Source: Niastella koreensis GR20-10
GTDB lineage: Bacteria; Bacteroidota; Bacteroidia; Chitinophagales; Chitinophagaceae
Length of the DNA: 64,000 nucleotides
Reading direction: 5' to 3'
Assembly (NCBI RefSeq): GCF_000246855.1
Contig: NC_016609.1
Location: 4,030,001-4,094,000, forward strand
Below, one piece after another: positions 46,496 through 54,492 of the stretch (its first letter is position 1; the number at the start of each line of letters is the position of its first letter). The notes under the pieces are model-generated. The model searched no databases. It worked only from the letters and a program-made list of their open reading frames with translations, and was not told the DNA's origin. The translations under genes and the position numbers were made by a program.

Positions 46496-47443
46496 ATGAC
46501 ACATAAAGATAAGCCACTCATAACAATCGTTGGTATTTCAGGTAAACAGGGACGCAGCGTAGCAAACACTTTATTACAGAGCGGGCGTTACCGGGTAAGA
46601 GGCCTTACCCGTCGCCTTGATTCGCCAGCCGCGCTTAGCCTGGCAGCACAAGGAGCTGAACTGGTGAGTGTACCGCTTGCCCTGGGAAATAAAAAGGCTT
46701 TCGTGGAAGCTTTCCGTGGCTCGGATGGCGTTTTCCTGCTGACGCCCAGTATTGTTCCACCCGCAACCCACGAAGTAGAGCTGGGTAAACAGTTGGCTGA
46801 TGCGGCGGTTGAAGCGGGCGTACGTCATATTATTTTCAGCAGCCTGGAAAATGTAGATAAGATCTCAGGCGGAATTTTGTTTGCCCCGCATTTTACCGAC
46901 AAGGCCAACATTGAAGCATATATTCGTACGCTGCCGGTAACAAGCTCGTTTATTTACATGGCTTTCTTTTATACGAACCTGATGGAATTCTATCCGCCTG
47001 CGATGAAAGGCGATACACTTGTATTCCCCATTTATTTACCCAAAGATTTCCGGGCGCCATTTGTTGATCCGCTTACTGCTACTGGACCAGCTGTTTTGGA
47101 GATCTTCTCTAATCCGGATAAGTATGCAGGCATGTCCCTGCCGGTAATTGGCGATCTGATCTCGCCGCAAGAGATGGTGGACACCTTCATGCAGGTTACA
47201 GGCAGGAAGGCTGAATACACGTCTGCCTTCACGCAGGAGGAGTTACTTTATCATTTTCCGGATTTCAGTTCAAATGAAATGCTCGTGCGTGAAATTATAG
47301 GGATGGTAGCATATGCCGTTGAGTATGGTTATTTCAGCAACAACCGCGACCTGCTGTGGAGCCGGCAAATAAACCCCCACACCCTCAATTGGGAACAATT
47401 TCTTCGCACTACTGGTTGGAATGGCGAAAAATTGTCATGCTGA
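46496..47443 (+). CDS. NmrA/YcfD-like NAD(P)-binding atypical SDR
   Basis: The 315-residue protein starts with the nucleotide-binding GISGKQGRSVANTLL, has RGLTRR after the second strand (NADP preference), and HIIFSSLENVDKISGG in the active region. The characteristic SDR tyrosine-lysine pair is not evident, as in NmrA-like redox sensors. It may act as a quinone reductase or redox sensor. It is regulated by the divergent HxlR gene, by location. Confidence 0.88.
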   Translation: MTHKDKPLITIVGISGKQGRSVANTLLQSGRYRVRGLTRRLDSPAALSLAAQGAELVSVPLALGNKKAFVEAFRGSDGVFLLTPSIVPPATHEVELGKQLADAAVEAGVRHIIFSSLENVDKISGGILFAPHFTDKANIEAYIRTLPVTSSFIYMAFFYTNLMEFYPPAMKGDTLVFPIYLPKDFRAPFVDPLTATGPAVLEIFSNPDKYAGMSLPVIGDLISPQEMVDTFMQVTGRKAEYTSAFTQEELLYHFPDFSSNEMLVREIIGMVAYAVEYGYFSNNRDLLWSRQINPHTLNWEQFLRTTGWNGEKLSC

Positions 47444-47457
47444 TCGTTACTGATCTT

Positions 47458-48603
47458 TTATCCCAGGGAAATGGCATCTACAGGCAGATCCAATAATTGC
47501 ATGGAGATTGTATTTAGGTCTTCTTTAGAACCTGTAAAATGAATGACTGCATTGCGGTGTACAATAGACTGTCCGGGCCCAAGCGCGGCGGCTGGGGAAG
47601 AACTTTCCACCTCATAAAACCGGCCCATCTGGCTGCCGTTTATCGGACCATCATTATAGGCATTTACGGCGTCGCCGGCAAAAGGATCATCCTGTAGTTG
47701 CCACAATGAATTAACATAATCGGTCACTTCTTCGGGCAATGAAAAGCGGGTGACTGTTAAAACCAGGTTGGTGGCATCGTAACCGATGGCCAATGGCAAT
47801 GCCCTTAATGGCGAAATGCCAATTTTACTCCGGTAATTGGCATCTGCTTTAAATAAGATAAGTCCATCTGATACTTGCAATCTTTCGGCAGGCACTTTGC
47901 CAAAGTAATCGTCTGTTACAATTTTTCCCAATGCTGATGGATCACCTTTTTTATAAGGAATGGCCACATGGGTATCATCAGAGGCGTTCAACATACAAAG
48001 GATCCAGATCGACAACATGCCGGTTGTTTTATCCCAGGCATGGTTACCGGTATTGGTAAGACCGTTCTCCGATTCAAAACCAACGTATTTTATACTGTCA
48101 GGAATGTCAACTCCCAATAGATCTTCAATACTTTTATTCTCCATCAGTCTGATGGTCCTGTTTATTTCAAAGTCCAATACGTTGCCGGAATAATTTTCAA
48201 GCTGTATAGCCCTGTTAAAACTTGCGTGAGTCGAAGAAGTGCTTACCACGTTAAATGGCTCGGTATCTAATGCTGCGGGTACGAACCAGTTGTTGAATGT
48301 AAACTCAGTATCCTTTTTGAAAAATACAGAGAACTGACCTCCTTCCGGGCCAAGCCATACCCGTTCTTCGCCGCCAAAGGCATTCATATGTTCTACCCGT
48401 TTACCGGAAGCGATCAGGTCGTGGTTCACCCAGCCAAAACTTTTGCCGTTCATACCGCCTGTAGTGCTGGTCATTACCCTGCCCTGGTAAGCTGGCAGAA
48501 CGATCACTGCTGCACCTGAAGAACCATCCCCAAGCACAATGAGATCTTTATGGTAATGTTGAAAAAATTCAAGGTCATAGCCAAAGGTGCTTTTGGGATA
48601 CAT
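47458..48603 (-). CDS. DUF6786 family protein
   Basis: The 381-residue cytoplasmic protein matches the DUF6786 pattern by eye: LVLPAYQGRV-like segment (VIVLPAYQGRVMTST), FGWVNHDLI, NAFGGEERVWLGPEGGQFS and IVHRNAVIHFTG. The beta-rich repeat resembles a galactose-mutarotase-like supersandwich, so it may bind a sugar. No enzymatic residues are certain. It converges on the NmrA gene with 14 bp between stops and is divergent from the ECF sigma gene. Confidence 0.7.
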   Translation of the reverse strand: MYPKSTFGYDLEFFQHYHKDLIVLGDGSSGAAVIVLPAYQGRVMTSTTGGMNGKSFGWVNHDLIASGKRVEHMNAFGGEERVWLGPEGGQFSVFFKKDTEFTFNNWFVPAALDTEPFNVVSTSSTHASFNRAIQLENYSGNVLDFEINRTIRLMENKSIEDLLGVDIPDSIKYVGFESENGLTNTGNHAWDKTTGMLSIWILCMLNASDDTHVAIPYKKGDPSALGKIVTDDYFGKVPAERLQVSDGLILFKADANYRSKIGISPLRALPLAIGYDATNLVLTVTRFSLPEEVTDYVNSLWQLQDDPFAGDAVNAYNDGPINGSQMGRFYEVESSSPAAALGPGQSIVHRNAVIHFTGSKEDLNTISMQLLDLPVDAISLG

Positions 48604-48685
48604 TGCGACAATTGTTATAAAAGTTTAAAAATACCGAAAACACCCTGCATTTTGAAAAGAAGCGCATGATGAATTCCTTATCTGG

Positions 48686-48703
48686 GTTAACACTAGTTAA
48701 CAC
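48686..48703 (+). promoter_or_regulatory. Tandem GTTAACAC direct repeat upstream of the sigma gene
   Basis: GTTAACAC occurs at 48686-48693 and again at 48696-48703, a 10-bp period that puts the copies on the same face of the helix. Each contains the self-complementary GTTAAC. The pair ends 24 bp before the sigma-factor ATG and may be a regulator site or part of an autoregulated promoter. Confidence 0.35.
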
Positions 48704-48727
48704 TGCATTTTCCGAAATTGCGGACGG

Positions 48728-49657
48728 ATGAAAACTATTAAACAATCATTCCAATCGGAAAACAGGGCCAACTTCAATGAATTGTTTTATCGTTACAACG
48801 CTCATGCACGGGCCATTGCACTAAAAATTTGTGGGAATACAGCTGCTGCGGAAGACGCAGTGCAGGATGCCTGGATCGCAGCTTATACAAATATTCACCA
48901 GCTTCGGGATTCAGAAGCATTTCTACCCTGGTTAAAACGGATCGTTATGAATTCCTGTTACCAGGCGCTTCGACATGACCGGCGCATCCTGCTGACAGAA
49001 TCATTACCGGTAAGCGATAAACTGATCCAGGAAAGTATTGAAAGTAAGTTTGAACAGGTTGCCGAGCGGGACAAACTATATACCGTTTTATCAAGCCTGC
49101 CTGTGCATTTACGTCAAACCGTTATGCTCAGGTACCTGAGTGAGTATACTTCTTATTGTGACATCGCTGCGATAACCGGTGTACCCGTTGGCACAGTCCG
49201 TAGCCGGCTAAACGATAGCAAAAAGAAACTGGCAAACCTGCTGAACCAGCAGTTTGATCCGGGCTCCGATGAATTCAACTCCTCGATGTACTGGAATGAA
49301 TATTACCAGGAAGTTTGTCCGGGTGGTTACCGGCATCCCAACCTGTTGACTGATTTTTTCAATCACATATCGGATGATCTTAATATAGTGTTCACCAGCG
49401 GGAAACAAGTTGTTGGAAAAAACATTTTTGTAGAAAGTGTATGGGATGATATGAAGCATGGCAGCCGGCTGGCAACTGTGGAAAGTTGTATTACAAGCGG
49501 CGATCTGACATTGCTGAAGGTTTCTTTTGAAAACAGCCCTGAACACCCTTCCCATTGCCCGCCTAACTCCTACCTGACCTTTTTACGGAACAAGGGTAAA
49601 CTGACCAGGATGCGACTTTATCACGCAGCAAGAGGAATAATAAGTGACTTTTCTTAA
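48728..49657 (+). CDS. ECF RNA polymerase sigma factor with C-terminal SnoaL-like domain
   Basis: The 309-residue protein carries region 2 (FNELFYRYNAHARAIALKIC and AAEDAVQDAWIAAY) and region 4 (LPVHLRQTVMLRYLSEYTSY and VPVGTVRSRLNDSKKKLANL). The extra ~120 residues form a SnoaL/NTF2-like domain, as in the ECF41-type group whose tail regulates the sigma factor itself. No separate anti-sigma gene is present, consistent with that group. The hydroxylase gene follows at 58 bp and is a candidate target. Confidence 0.88.
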   Translation: MKTIKQSFQSENRANFNELFYRYNAHARAIALKICGNTAAAEDAVQDAWIAAYTNIHQLRDSEAFLPWLKRIVMNSCYQALRHDRRILLTESLPVSDKLIQESIESKFEQVAERDKLYTVLSSLPVHLRQTVMLRYLSEYTSYCDIAAITGVPVGTVRSRLNDSKKKLANLLNQQFDPGSDEFNSSMYWNEYYQEVCPGGYRHPNLLTDFFNHISDDLNIVFTSGKQVVGKNIFVESVWDDMKHGSRLATVESCITSGDLTLLKVSFENSPEHPSHCPPNSYLTFLRNKGKLTRMRLYHAARGIISDFS

Positions 49658-49715
49658 AAAAACTTTCCCTGAAATCGAACTTTAGGACACCTCCGTGTAT
49701 CCTAAAAGAAAATGT

Positions 49716-50495
49716 ATGATCGAATTATTGGAAACACTGCAACCTATCATGCTCATAGGGATGTTTATTTTAATGTATAGCATCGAAAATATTTTTCCGT
49801 ACCTGCAACGACCAGCCAACCGGAAACGGCATTACCGGCGAAATTTCATTATATCTATTCTCACCTTTCTTTTAAATGCGTTCCTGGGCACGCTGGTTGT
49901 GCTGACCATTGAGTTGACGGCTAAATTTCACTGGGGATTGTTAAATCTATTATCACTGCCTGCCTGGGTGGAAATTTTATTGGGCATCCTGTTGTTCGAT
50001 TTCGGCAGCTATCTTACACATAACCTCCAACATAAAATAGGTTTCCTGTGGCGGTTTCACCGGGTACACCATTCAGACTCCCATCTTAATGTATCCTCCT
50101 CATTGAGGTTTCATCCTGTAGATGTGATCGTTGCCCAATGCATTTATCAGTGCATAGGAACGGCCCTGATCGGGTTATCCATGACTTCCTTTGTAATTTA
50201 TGGAACCATCGCCATTCCCTTACTGATCATGCAGCACAGCAATGTAAAATTCCCGGGCAAGCTGGAACGTATACTCAGTTTGGTAATCGCAACACCCGGA
50301 TGGCACAAGATCCATCATTCCAAAGAAAGGACTCAAACAGATTCACATTATGGGGATGTATTTACTTTTTGGGACCGCATATTTGGTACCTGGGGTAAAA
50401 TGCAGCCACATCAAATTCAATATGGGCTCGATGAATTCAACGAGGACAAGCATCATAAAGTTGGCTATTTAATGACCTCTCCCTTCAAAAAATAA
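49716..50495 (+). CDS. Sterol desaturase/fatty acid hydroxylase family membrane protein
   Basis: The ATG at 49716 gives 259 residues; a GTG at 49695 is possible. Several membrane segments surround three histidine boxes: HNLQHK, HRVHHSD and HKIHH, which bind the di-iron centre. The enzyme would hydroxylate or desaturate a membrane lipid using oxygen. It is probably cotranscribed with the ECF sigma gene upstream. Confidence 0.9.
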   Translation: MIELLETLQPIMLIGMFILMYSIENIFPYLQRPANRKRHYRRNFIISILTFLLNAFLGTLVVLTIELTAKFHWGLLNLLSLPAWVEILLGILLFDFGSYLTHNLQHKIGFLWRFHRVHHSDSHLNVSSSLRFHPVDVIVAQCIYQCIGTALIGLSMTSFVIYGTIAIPLLIMQHSNVKFPGKLERILSLVIATPGWHKIHHSKERTQTDSHYGDVFTFWDRIFGTWGKMQPHQIQYGLDEFNEDKHHKVGYLMTSPFKK

Positions 50496-50528
50496 CACTT
50501 ACATAATTAGATCCGTGAAAACCCCAAA

Positions 50529-50558
50529 AAGCCAGGCCCTTATCATAAGGCCTGGCTT
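50529..50558 (-). terminator. Intrinsic terminator shared by convergent genes
   Basis: AAGCCAGGCC and GGCCTGGCTT form a perfect 10-bp stem. On the minus strand it continues into a run of five T residues, so it mainly ends the GH16 transcript, 42 bp after that gene's stop. Confidence 0.75.
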
Positions 50559-50600
50559 AACCTGAATTAAATTGTATAACAGGGAAGCTGATATTTTATT

Positions 50601-51398
50601 TTATAAGGTGGCGCTTCTTTGAATGGTAACGTTTCTCGCCTTCATCACCGTATTTCCTGTTGGGCCAGGCGTACCGGATGAACCTTCCATCTGCAGATCG
50701 ATAATCAGGTTAAGCGGTTCATTAACGAAGTTTTGACCGGTTTGTGTTGACACTTTGGTGCCATCTATCCAGTATTCGATACTCACGTTGCTGGTGGTGC
50801 CAATTCTTGTTAAATAGGCGGTGTAAGTATGCCAGTTAGCCGGCCCGGAGATCACGGTTCCAACACTTGACCACTGGCCATTTTCATTTTTATAGGTGTT
50901 TGTCCAGCAGGTGGTGCTTCCTTTAAATTCCATAATGTCACTTTCGGGCGGCCACTGGTTAGCGCCGTTTAACCAGAGCGCCGGCCAGGTACCTTTTACC
51001 GAAGGGTTCTGGAACTCACCAGACACCCGCCATTTGGGATATGACGCGCTTACGGTAACCTGTTGTTTTGCATAACAGGTACCGGAAAAATAGTGAATGC
51101 TTGCCTTATCGCTAACCGTTCCGGGGTAGGCGGTCATGGTAAGGACTCCCCCGGAAGTGGCAATATTCTGCGTTCTCATGCGGGCCGATCCATTATGATC
51201 TGATCCCCATGGATACAGGTCATTCCAATAGGTGCTGTAAGAATTAAATGAGGTGGTGGGAAGGAGTGTTTCCCAGCTTAGTTCAGTTGTTGCTTTGGTT
51301 GTTTCACCGTTTGGTGTTTGTTGTTCCAGTGTTCGCTTACAGGATGTGCTCACCGCAACAGCCAGTAAGACAATAACGATTAGATTTACTTTTTTCAT
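50601..51398 (-). CDS. GH16 family lipoprotein (endo-beta-glucanase type)
   Basis: The 265-residue protein has a lipoprotein signal (VAVSTSCKR, lipid cysteine C20) and a concanavalin-type fold with the catalytic strand P-E152-S-D154-I-M-E157. Substrate-cleft tryptophans are in GTWPALWLNGANQWP. GH16 enzymes cut beta-1,3-glucan, mixed-linkage glucan or galactans internally; the exact specificity cannot be read. It is the last gene of the minus-strand polysaccharide locus, 124 bp after the GH43-GH35 gene. Confidence 0.85.
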   Translation of the reverse strand: MKKVNLIVIVLLAVAVSTSCKRTLEQQTPNGETTKATTELSWETLLPTTSFNSYSTYWNDLYPWGSDHNGSARMRTQNIATSGGVLTMTAYPGTVSDKASIHYFSGTCYAKQQVTVSASYPKWRVSGEFQNPSVKGTWPALWLNGANQWPPESDIMEFKGSTTCWTNTYKNENGQWSSVGTVISGPANWHTYTAYLTRIGTTSNVSIEYWIDGTKVSTQTGQNFVNEPLNLIIDLQMEGSSGTPGPTGNTVMKARNVTIQRSATL

Positions 51399-51522
51399 AA
51401 TGGCTTTTTGATTAGTTGAATGGTAGCTTCCCTGGAATTATATAAATTAACAGGCAGCACAAATCTCAACTAATCTCTATGAAAAAAGCGGGTGCATTTT
51501 GGTAATTTTCAGGGGTAAATCC

Positions 51523-54285
51523 TTACAGTTTATCCAATATTGGTTTATCGACTGCCTGTAACTGTGACTGTTCCGGCTTCAATAACTCCAACACAATAAT
51601 TTCATTCCCGCCTTTCTTCAACCACTCTACAGGAACATACAGGGTTTGCTGCGGACCAATGTTCCAATATCGTCCCAGGTTATGTCCGTTCACCCACACC
51701 ACGCCTTTGCCCCAATTGCCCAGGTTAAGGTAGGTATCACCAACGGTTTGCAGGCTGAAGGTCCCTTTTTTAAGCACAGGCGCCCCTGAAAGGGTTTTGC
51801 TGTTTTTCAGGGCTACAGAGTTAAGATCATTAAAAGGCAGTTTGAACATTTGCCAACCAGTTAATTCCTTTCCATTAAAGCTTACACCTTCGGTAATCCC
51901 TTTTTTATTTTTTAAGAGATAAGGTCCATAATTAATTCTGCCCAGGTTCTCCACCAGGATATCCAGTTGTATTTTTTCATCCGGAAGCTTAAGCCATATG
52001 CTATCCTGTTTCAACCTCCGGTCTAAAACACTTATGCGTTTTCCATTGATGAAAACGAGTCCATAATCGCGCAGGTCTTTTATTTTTAAAGCGCCTTCAC
52101 GCCCGCCATCGATCGTTGTGCGGTACAGCACAAATCCATACGCCTGGTTCAACTCCTCAAATGTCAATGGGGTGGCATTGGTGGTTGCACCGGGCAATAC
52201 ATCAAACAAACTGGTGGTACTGGTAAAACTGATAGCAGGAATGGTAATGGTGGGTTTTGCAGCTGGAACCTCCGGCAGGGTGCGGCCGGCAGGCAAATGT
52301 TTCTGAATTACATTCCGGAACTCCATAAACTTATGGGTAGGATTGCCTGCTTCGTCCAACGGCGCATCATAATCATAACTGCTGATCTGCGGCTCATAAG
52401 GGTTTTGATCGTTGTAATTAGCGCCATTCATAAAATCCCTGGTAGTGCCGCCATGAAACATGTACATATTGACGGACATTCCTGCGGATAAAACCGAATC
52501 CAGTCCCGGGGTATATTTTTCTGCCGGAACCTTATGATGCTGTGTTCCCCACCAGTCGAACCAGGCAGGATACCATTCAGCGACAAAGTACGGCCCCTTC
52601 CCTTCATTGTTTTGTTTGATCAGTTGTTTGATCCGTGCCGGTTTATCCAGGCCATTGATGGAAGTAAACAGCTTGCCGGGCAGGTTTCCCTTTGCCAAAA
52701 AAGGTTCAGGATCGCAGGTATAAAGTAAGCCATCAAAACCGGCTTCAATAAACAGCCTTCGATTGATGTCCAGGTATTCTCTATCGCTTCCATAAGCGCC
52801 GTATTCATTTTCAACCTGCACCATTAAAATATTTCCGCCATGGTTAACCTGTAATGGCGCCAGTTGTTTTCCCACCTGCATGATGTAATTTTTATAGGCC
52901 TGCAGGTATTGCGGTTCCTTACTTCTCACTTCCAGGCCTTTGATATTCTGAAGCCAGTATGGATACCCGCCAAACTCCCATTCTGCACATACGTATGGGC
53001 TGGGCCGAAGGATCACCCACAAACCTTCCTCCTGCGCTGTTTTTACAAATGCAGCAATATCATTGTTACCGGAGAAATCATATTTCCCTTTTTGGGGTTC
53101 ATGCAAATTCCAGAAGACATATGTACCAATGGTATTCAATCCCATGGCCTTTGCCTTTCGCATCCGGTCGCGCCATGCTTCACGTGGCACCCTGGGGTAG
53201 TGCATTTCACCTGAGATGATCTGGAAAGGCTGCCCATCCAGCAAAAAAGCCGAATCTGCCAGTTGAAAGCTATGCACCGGTTTTTTTGTAAACTGCTGCG
53301 CGTCCCACCCCCATTCAGTTTTCCAGTCAATAAACGGCATTCCGTCTTTATATTCAATGGGCAACCACAAATAGCGGCTGTCCATTAAGTCATGTGGGTT
53401 CCATTTATCGGCAATAAAAATGAAAGAAGATGGCTTTCCCGCAACAGGAAGTATATAAGTAGATTGTCCGCCATAGGTTGAATCGGCGCCCGGGCCATGT
53501 AATGGATTTCCTGCAGACACCCAGTTGCCGAACAGCGAATCTGCCACATGAATGCTCGCCTTATTAGGCGCCCAACCCGTACAACCACTGGTTATGAGAT
53601 AATATTTTTTATTGTATTTGAAAATGGCTGGCGCTTCCCGGTGTTCGCTGAACAACATTTTATCTTTTGTGGTAGCAGTGGTATAATCATCGCTCAATTG
53701 CACTATTCGCAGATCATAGTTTTCCCGGGAGGAATAAATATGATACGCTTTGCCATCGTCATCCACAAAAAGGGTCATATCCCTTGACATATTATCATTG
53801 GGGCGGAAGCTGTTTAAAAACGTATAAGGACCTGTTACTTTATCGCTGACAGCAACACCTGCTCTTGCAGCCTTGTACCCCTGCCCCCTTAACTCCAGGT
53901 GAAACCACATTACATATTTTTTTGTTTTTGCATTGTAGATCACTTTGGGCCTTTCCATCAGGCAACCTGAAGCGAGATCGTTGGTGGTATCTGCCGACGG
54001 CGCCAATGCAAGGCCTTCAGAATTCCAATGGTACAGATCTTTTGACGAATAAACACTCACTCCTTCAGACGCCCGCTTTCCTCTTTTCTCACCAAACCAA
54101 TAATACCTTCCATTCACATACAACATGCCGCCTCCATGTGCATTGATCACTTCGCCACTTTCATCCAGCCATACAGCGCCTGGTTTGAAAGAGGAGTTGT
54201 CCTTTATTTTTTGCTGTCCGAAACAGCCTGTCAGTAAGAAACCGGTCATTATCAAAACACAAACCGATCTTTTAAAGTAATTCAT
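51523..54285 (-). CDS. GH43-GH35 two-enzyme fusion lipoprotein
   Basis: The 920-residue protein has a lipoprotein signal (FLLTGCFGQ, lipid cysteine C21). Residues about 30-325 are a five-bladed GH43 propeller of the exo-beta-1,3-galactanase-like subgroup (GGGMLYVNGRYYWFGE, LMERPKVIYN, HREAPAIFK). Residues about 335-680 are a GH35 catalytic barrel with acid/base E494 (QVENEYGAYG) and nucleophile E570 (VAEWYPAW), followed by beta-galactosidase jelly-roll domains (WVNGHNLGRYWNIGPQQTLY). The two would trim beta-linked galactose from the same chain at the cell surface. Separate genes are the usual state, so the fusion is unusual. It follows susD after a pair of REP-like hairpins. Confidence 0.88.
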   Translation of the reverse strand: MNYFKRSVCVLIMTGFLLTGCFGQQKIKDNSSFKPGAVWLDESGEVINAHGGGMLYVNGRYYWFGEKRGKRASEGVSVYSSKDLYHWNSEGLALAPSADTTNDLASGCLMERPKVIYNAKTKKYVMWFHLELRGQGYKAARAGVAVSDKVTGPYTFLNSFRPNDNMSRDMTLFVDDDGKAYHIYSSRENYDLRIVQLSDDYTTATTKDKMLFSEHREAPAIFKYNKKYYLITSGCTGWAPNKASIHVADSLFGNWVSAGNPLHGPGADSTYGGQSTYILPVAGKPSSFIFIADKWNPHDLMDSRYLWLPIEYKDGMPFIDWKTEWGWDAQQFTKKPVHSFQLADSAFLLDGQPFQIISGEMHYPRVPREAWRDRMRKAKAMGLNTIGTYVFWNLHEPQKGKYDFSGNNDIAAFVKTAQEEGLWVILRPSPYVCAEWEFGGYPYWLQNIKGLEVRSKEPQYLQAYKNYIMQVGKQLAPLQVNHGGNILMVQVENEYGAYGSDREYLDINRRLFIEAGFDGLLYTCDPEPFLAKGNLPGKLFTSINGLDKPARIKQLIKQNNEGKGPYFVAEWYPAWFDWWGTQHHKVPAEKYTPGLDSVLSAGMSVNMYMFHGGTTRDFMNGANYNDQNPYEPQISSYDYDAPLDEAGNPTHKFMEFRNVIQKHLPAGRTLPEVPAAKPTITIPAISFTSTTSLFDVLPGATTNATPLTFEELNQAYGFVLYRTTIDGGREGALKIKDLRDYGLVFINGKRISVLDRRLKQDSIWLKLPDEKIQLDILVENLGRINYGPYLLKNKKGITEGVSFNGKELTGWQMFKLPFNDLNSVALKNSKTLSGAPVLKKGTFSLQTVGDTYLNLGNWGKGVVWVNGHNLGRYWNIGPQQTLYVPVEWLKKGGNEIIVLELLKPEQSQLQAVDKPILDKL

Positions 54286-54337
54286 AAGCCTGAACTTAAT
54301 TAAAAAGTTTTAAAGAGGCACTAAAAATACTATAAAA

Positions 54338-54398
54338 GACCTGTAAGGTTCGCATTGGCTCTTGCACTTACGGTAAGTTTAAGCGAACCTGACAGGTC
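54338..54398 (+). repeat. REP-like hairpin A (61 bp)
   Basis: Arms GACCTGTAAGGTTCG and CGAACCTGACAGGTC form a 15-bp stem with one A-G mismatch at position 8. The invariant ends GACCTGTAAGGT/ACCTGACAGGTC are shared by three other copies in the window. It lies between susD and the GH43-GH35 gene. Confidence 0.85.
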
Positions 54399-54421
54399 CT
54401 GATTTCGGAAGACTCGGGTAA

Positions 54422-54482
54422 GACCTGTCAGGTGGACTTACCTCACTAAACATTTAAGAGATTAAAGTCCACCTTACAGGTC
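54422..54482 (-). repeat. REP-like hairpin B (61 bp), inverted relative to A
   Basis: Read on the minus strand it begins GACCTGTAAGGTGGACTT and ends AAGTCCACCTGACAGGTC, an 18-bp stem with the same mismatch. The inner stem differs from copy A at both arms in a compensating way. It is 23 bp from copy A and 10 bp from the susD stop. Confidence 0.85.
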
Positions 54483-54492
54483 AGCCTCAAAA

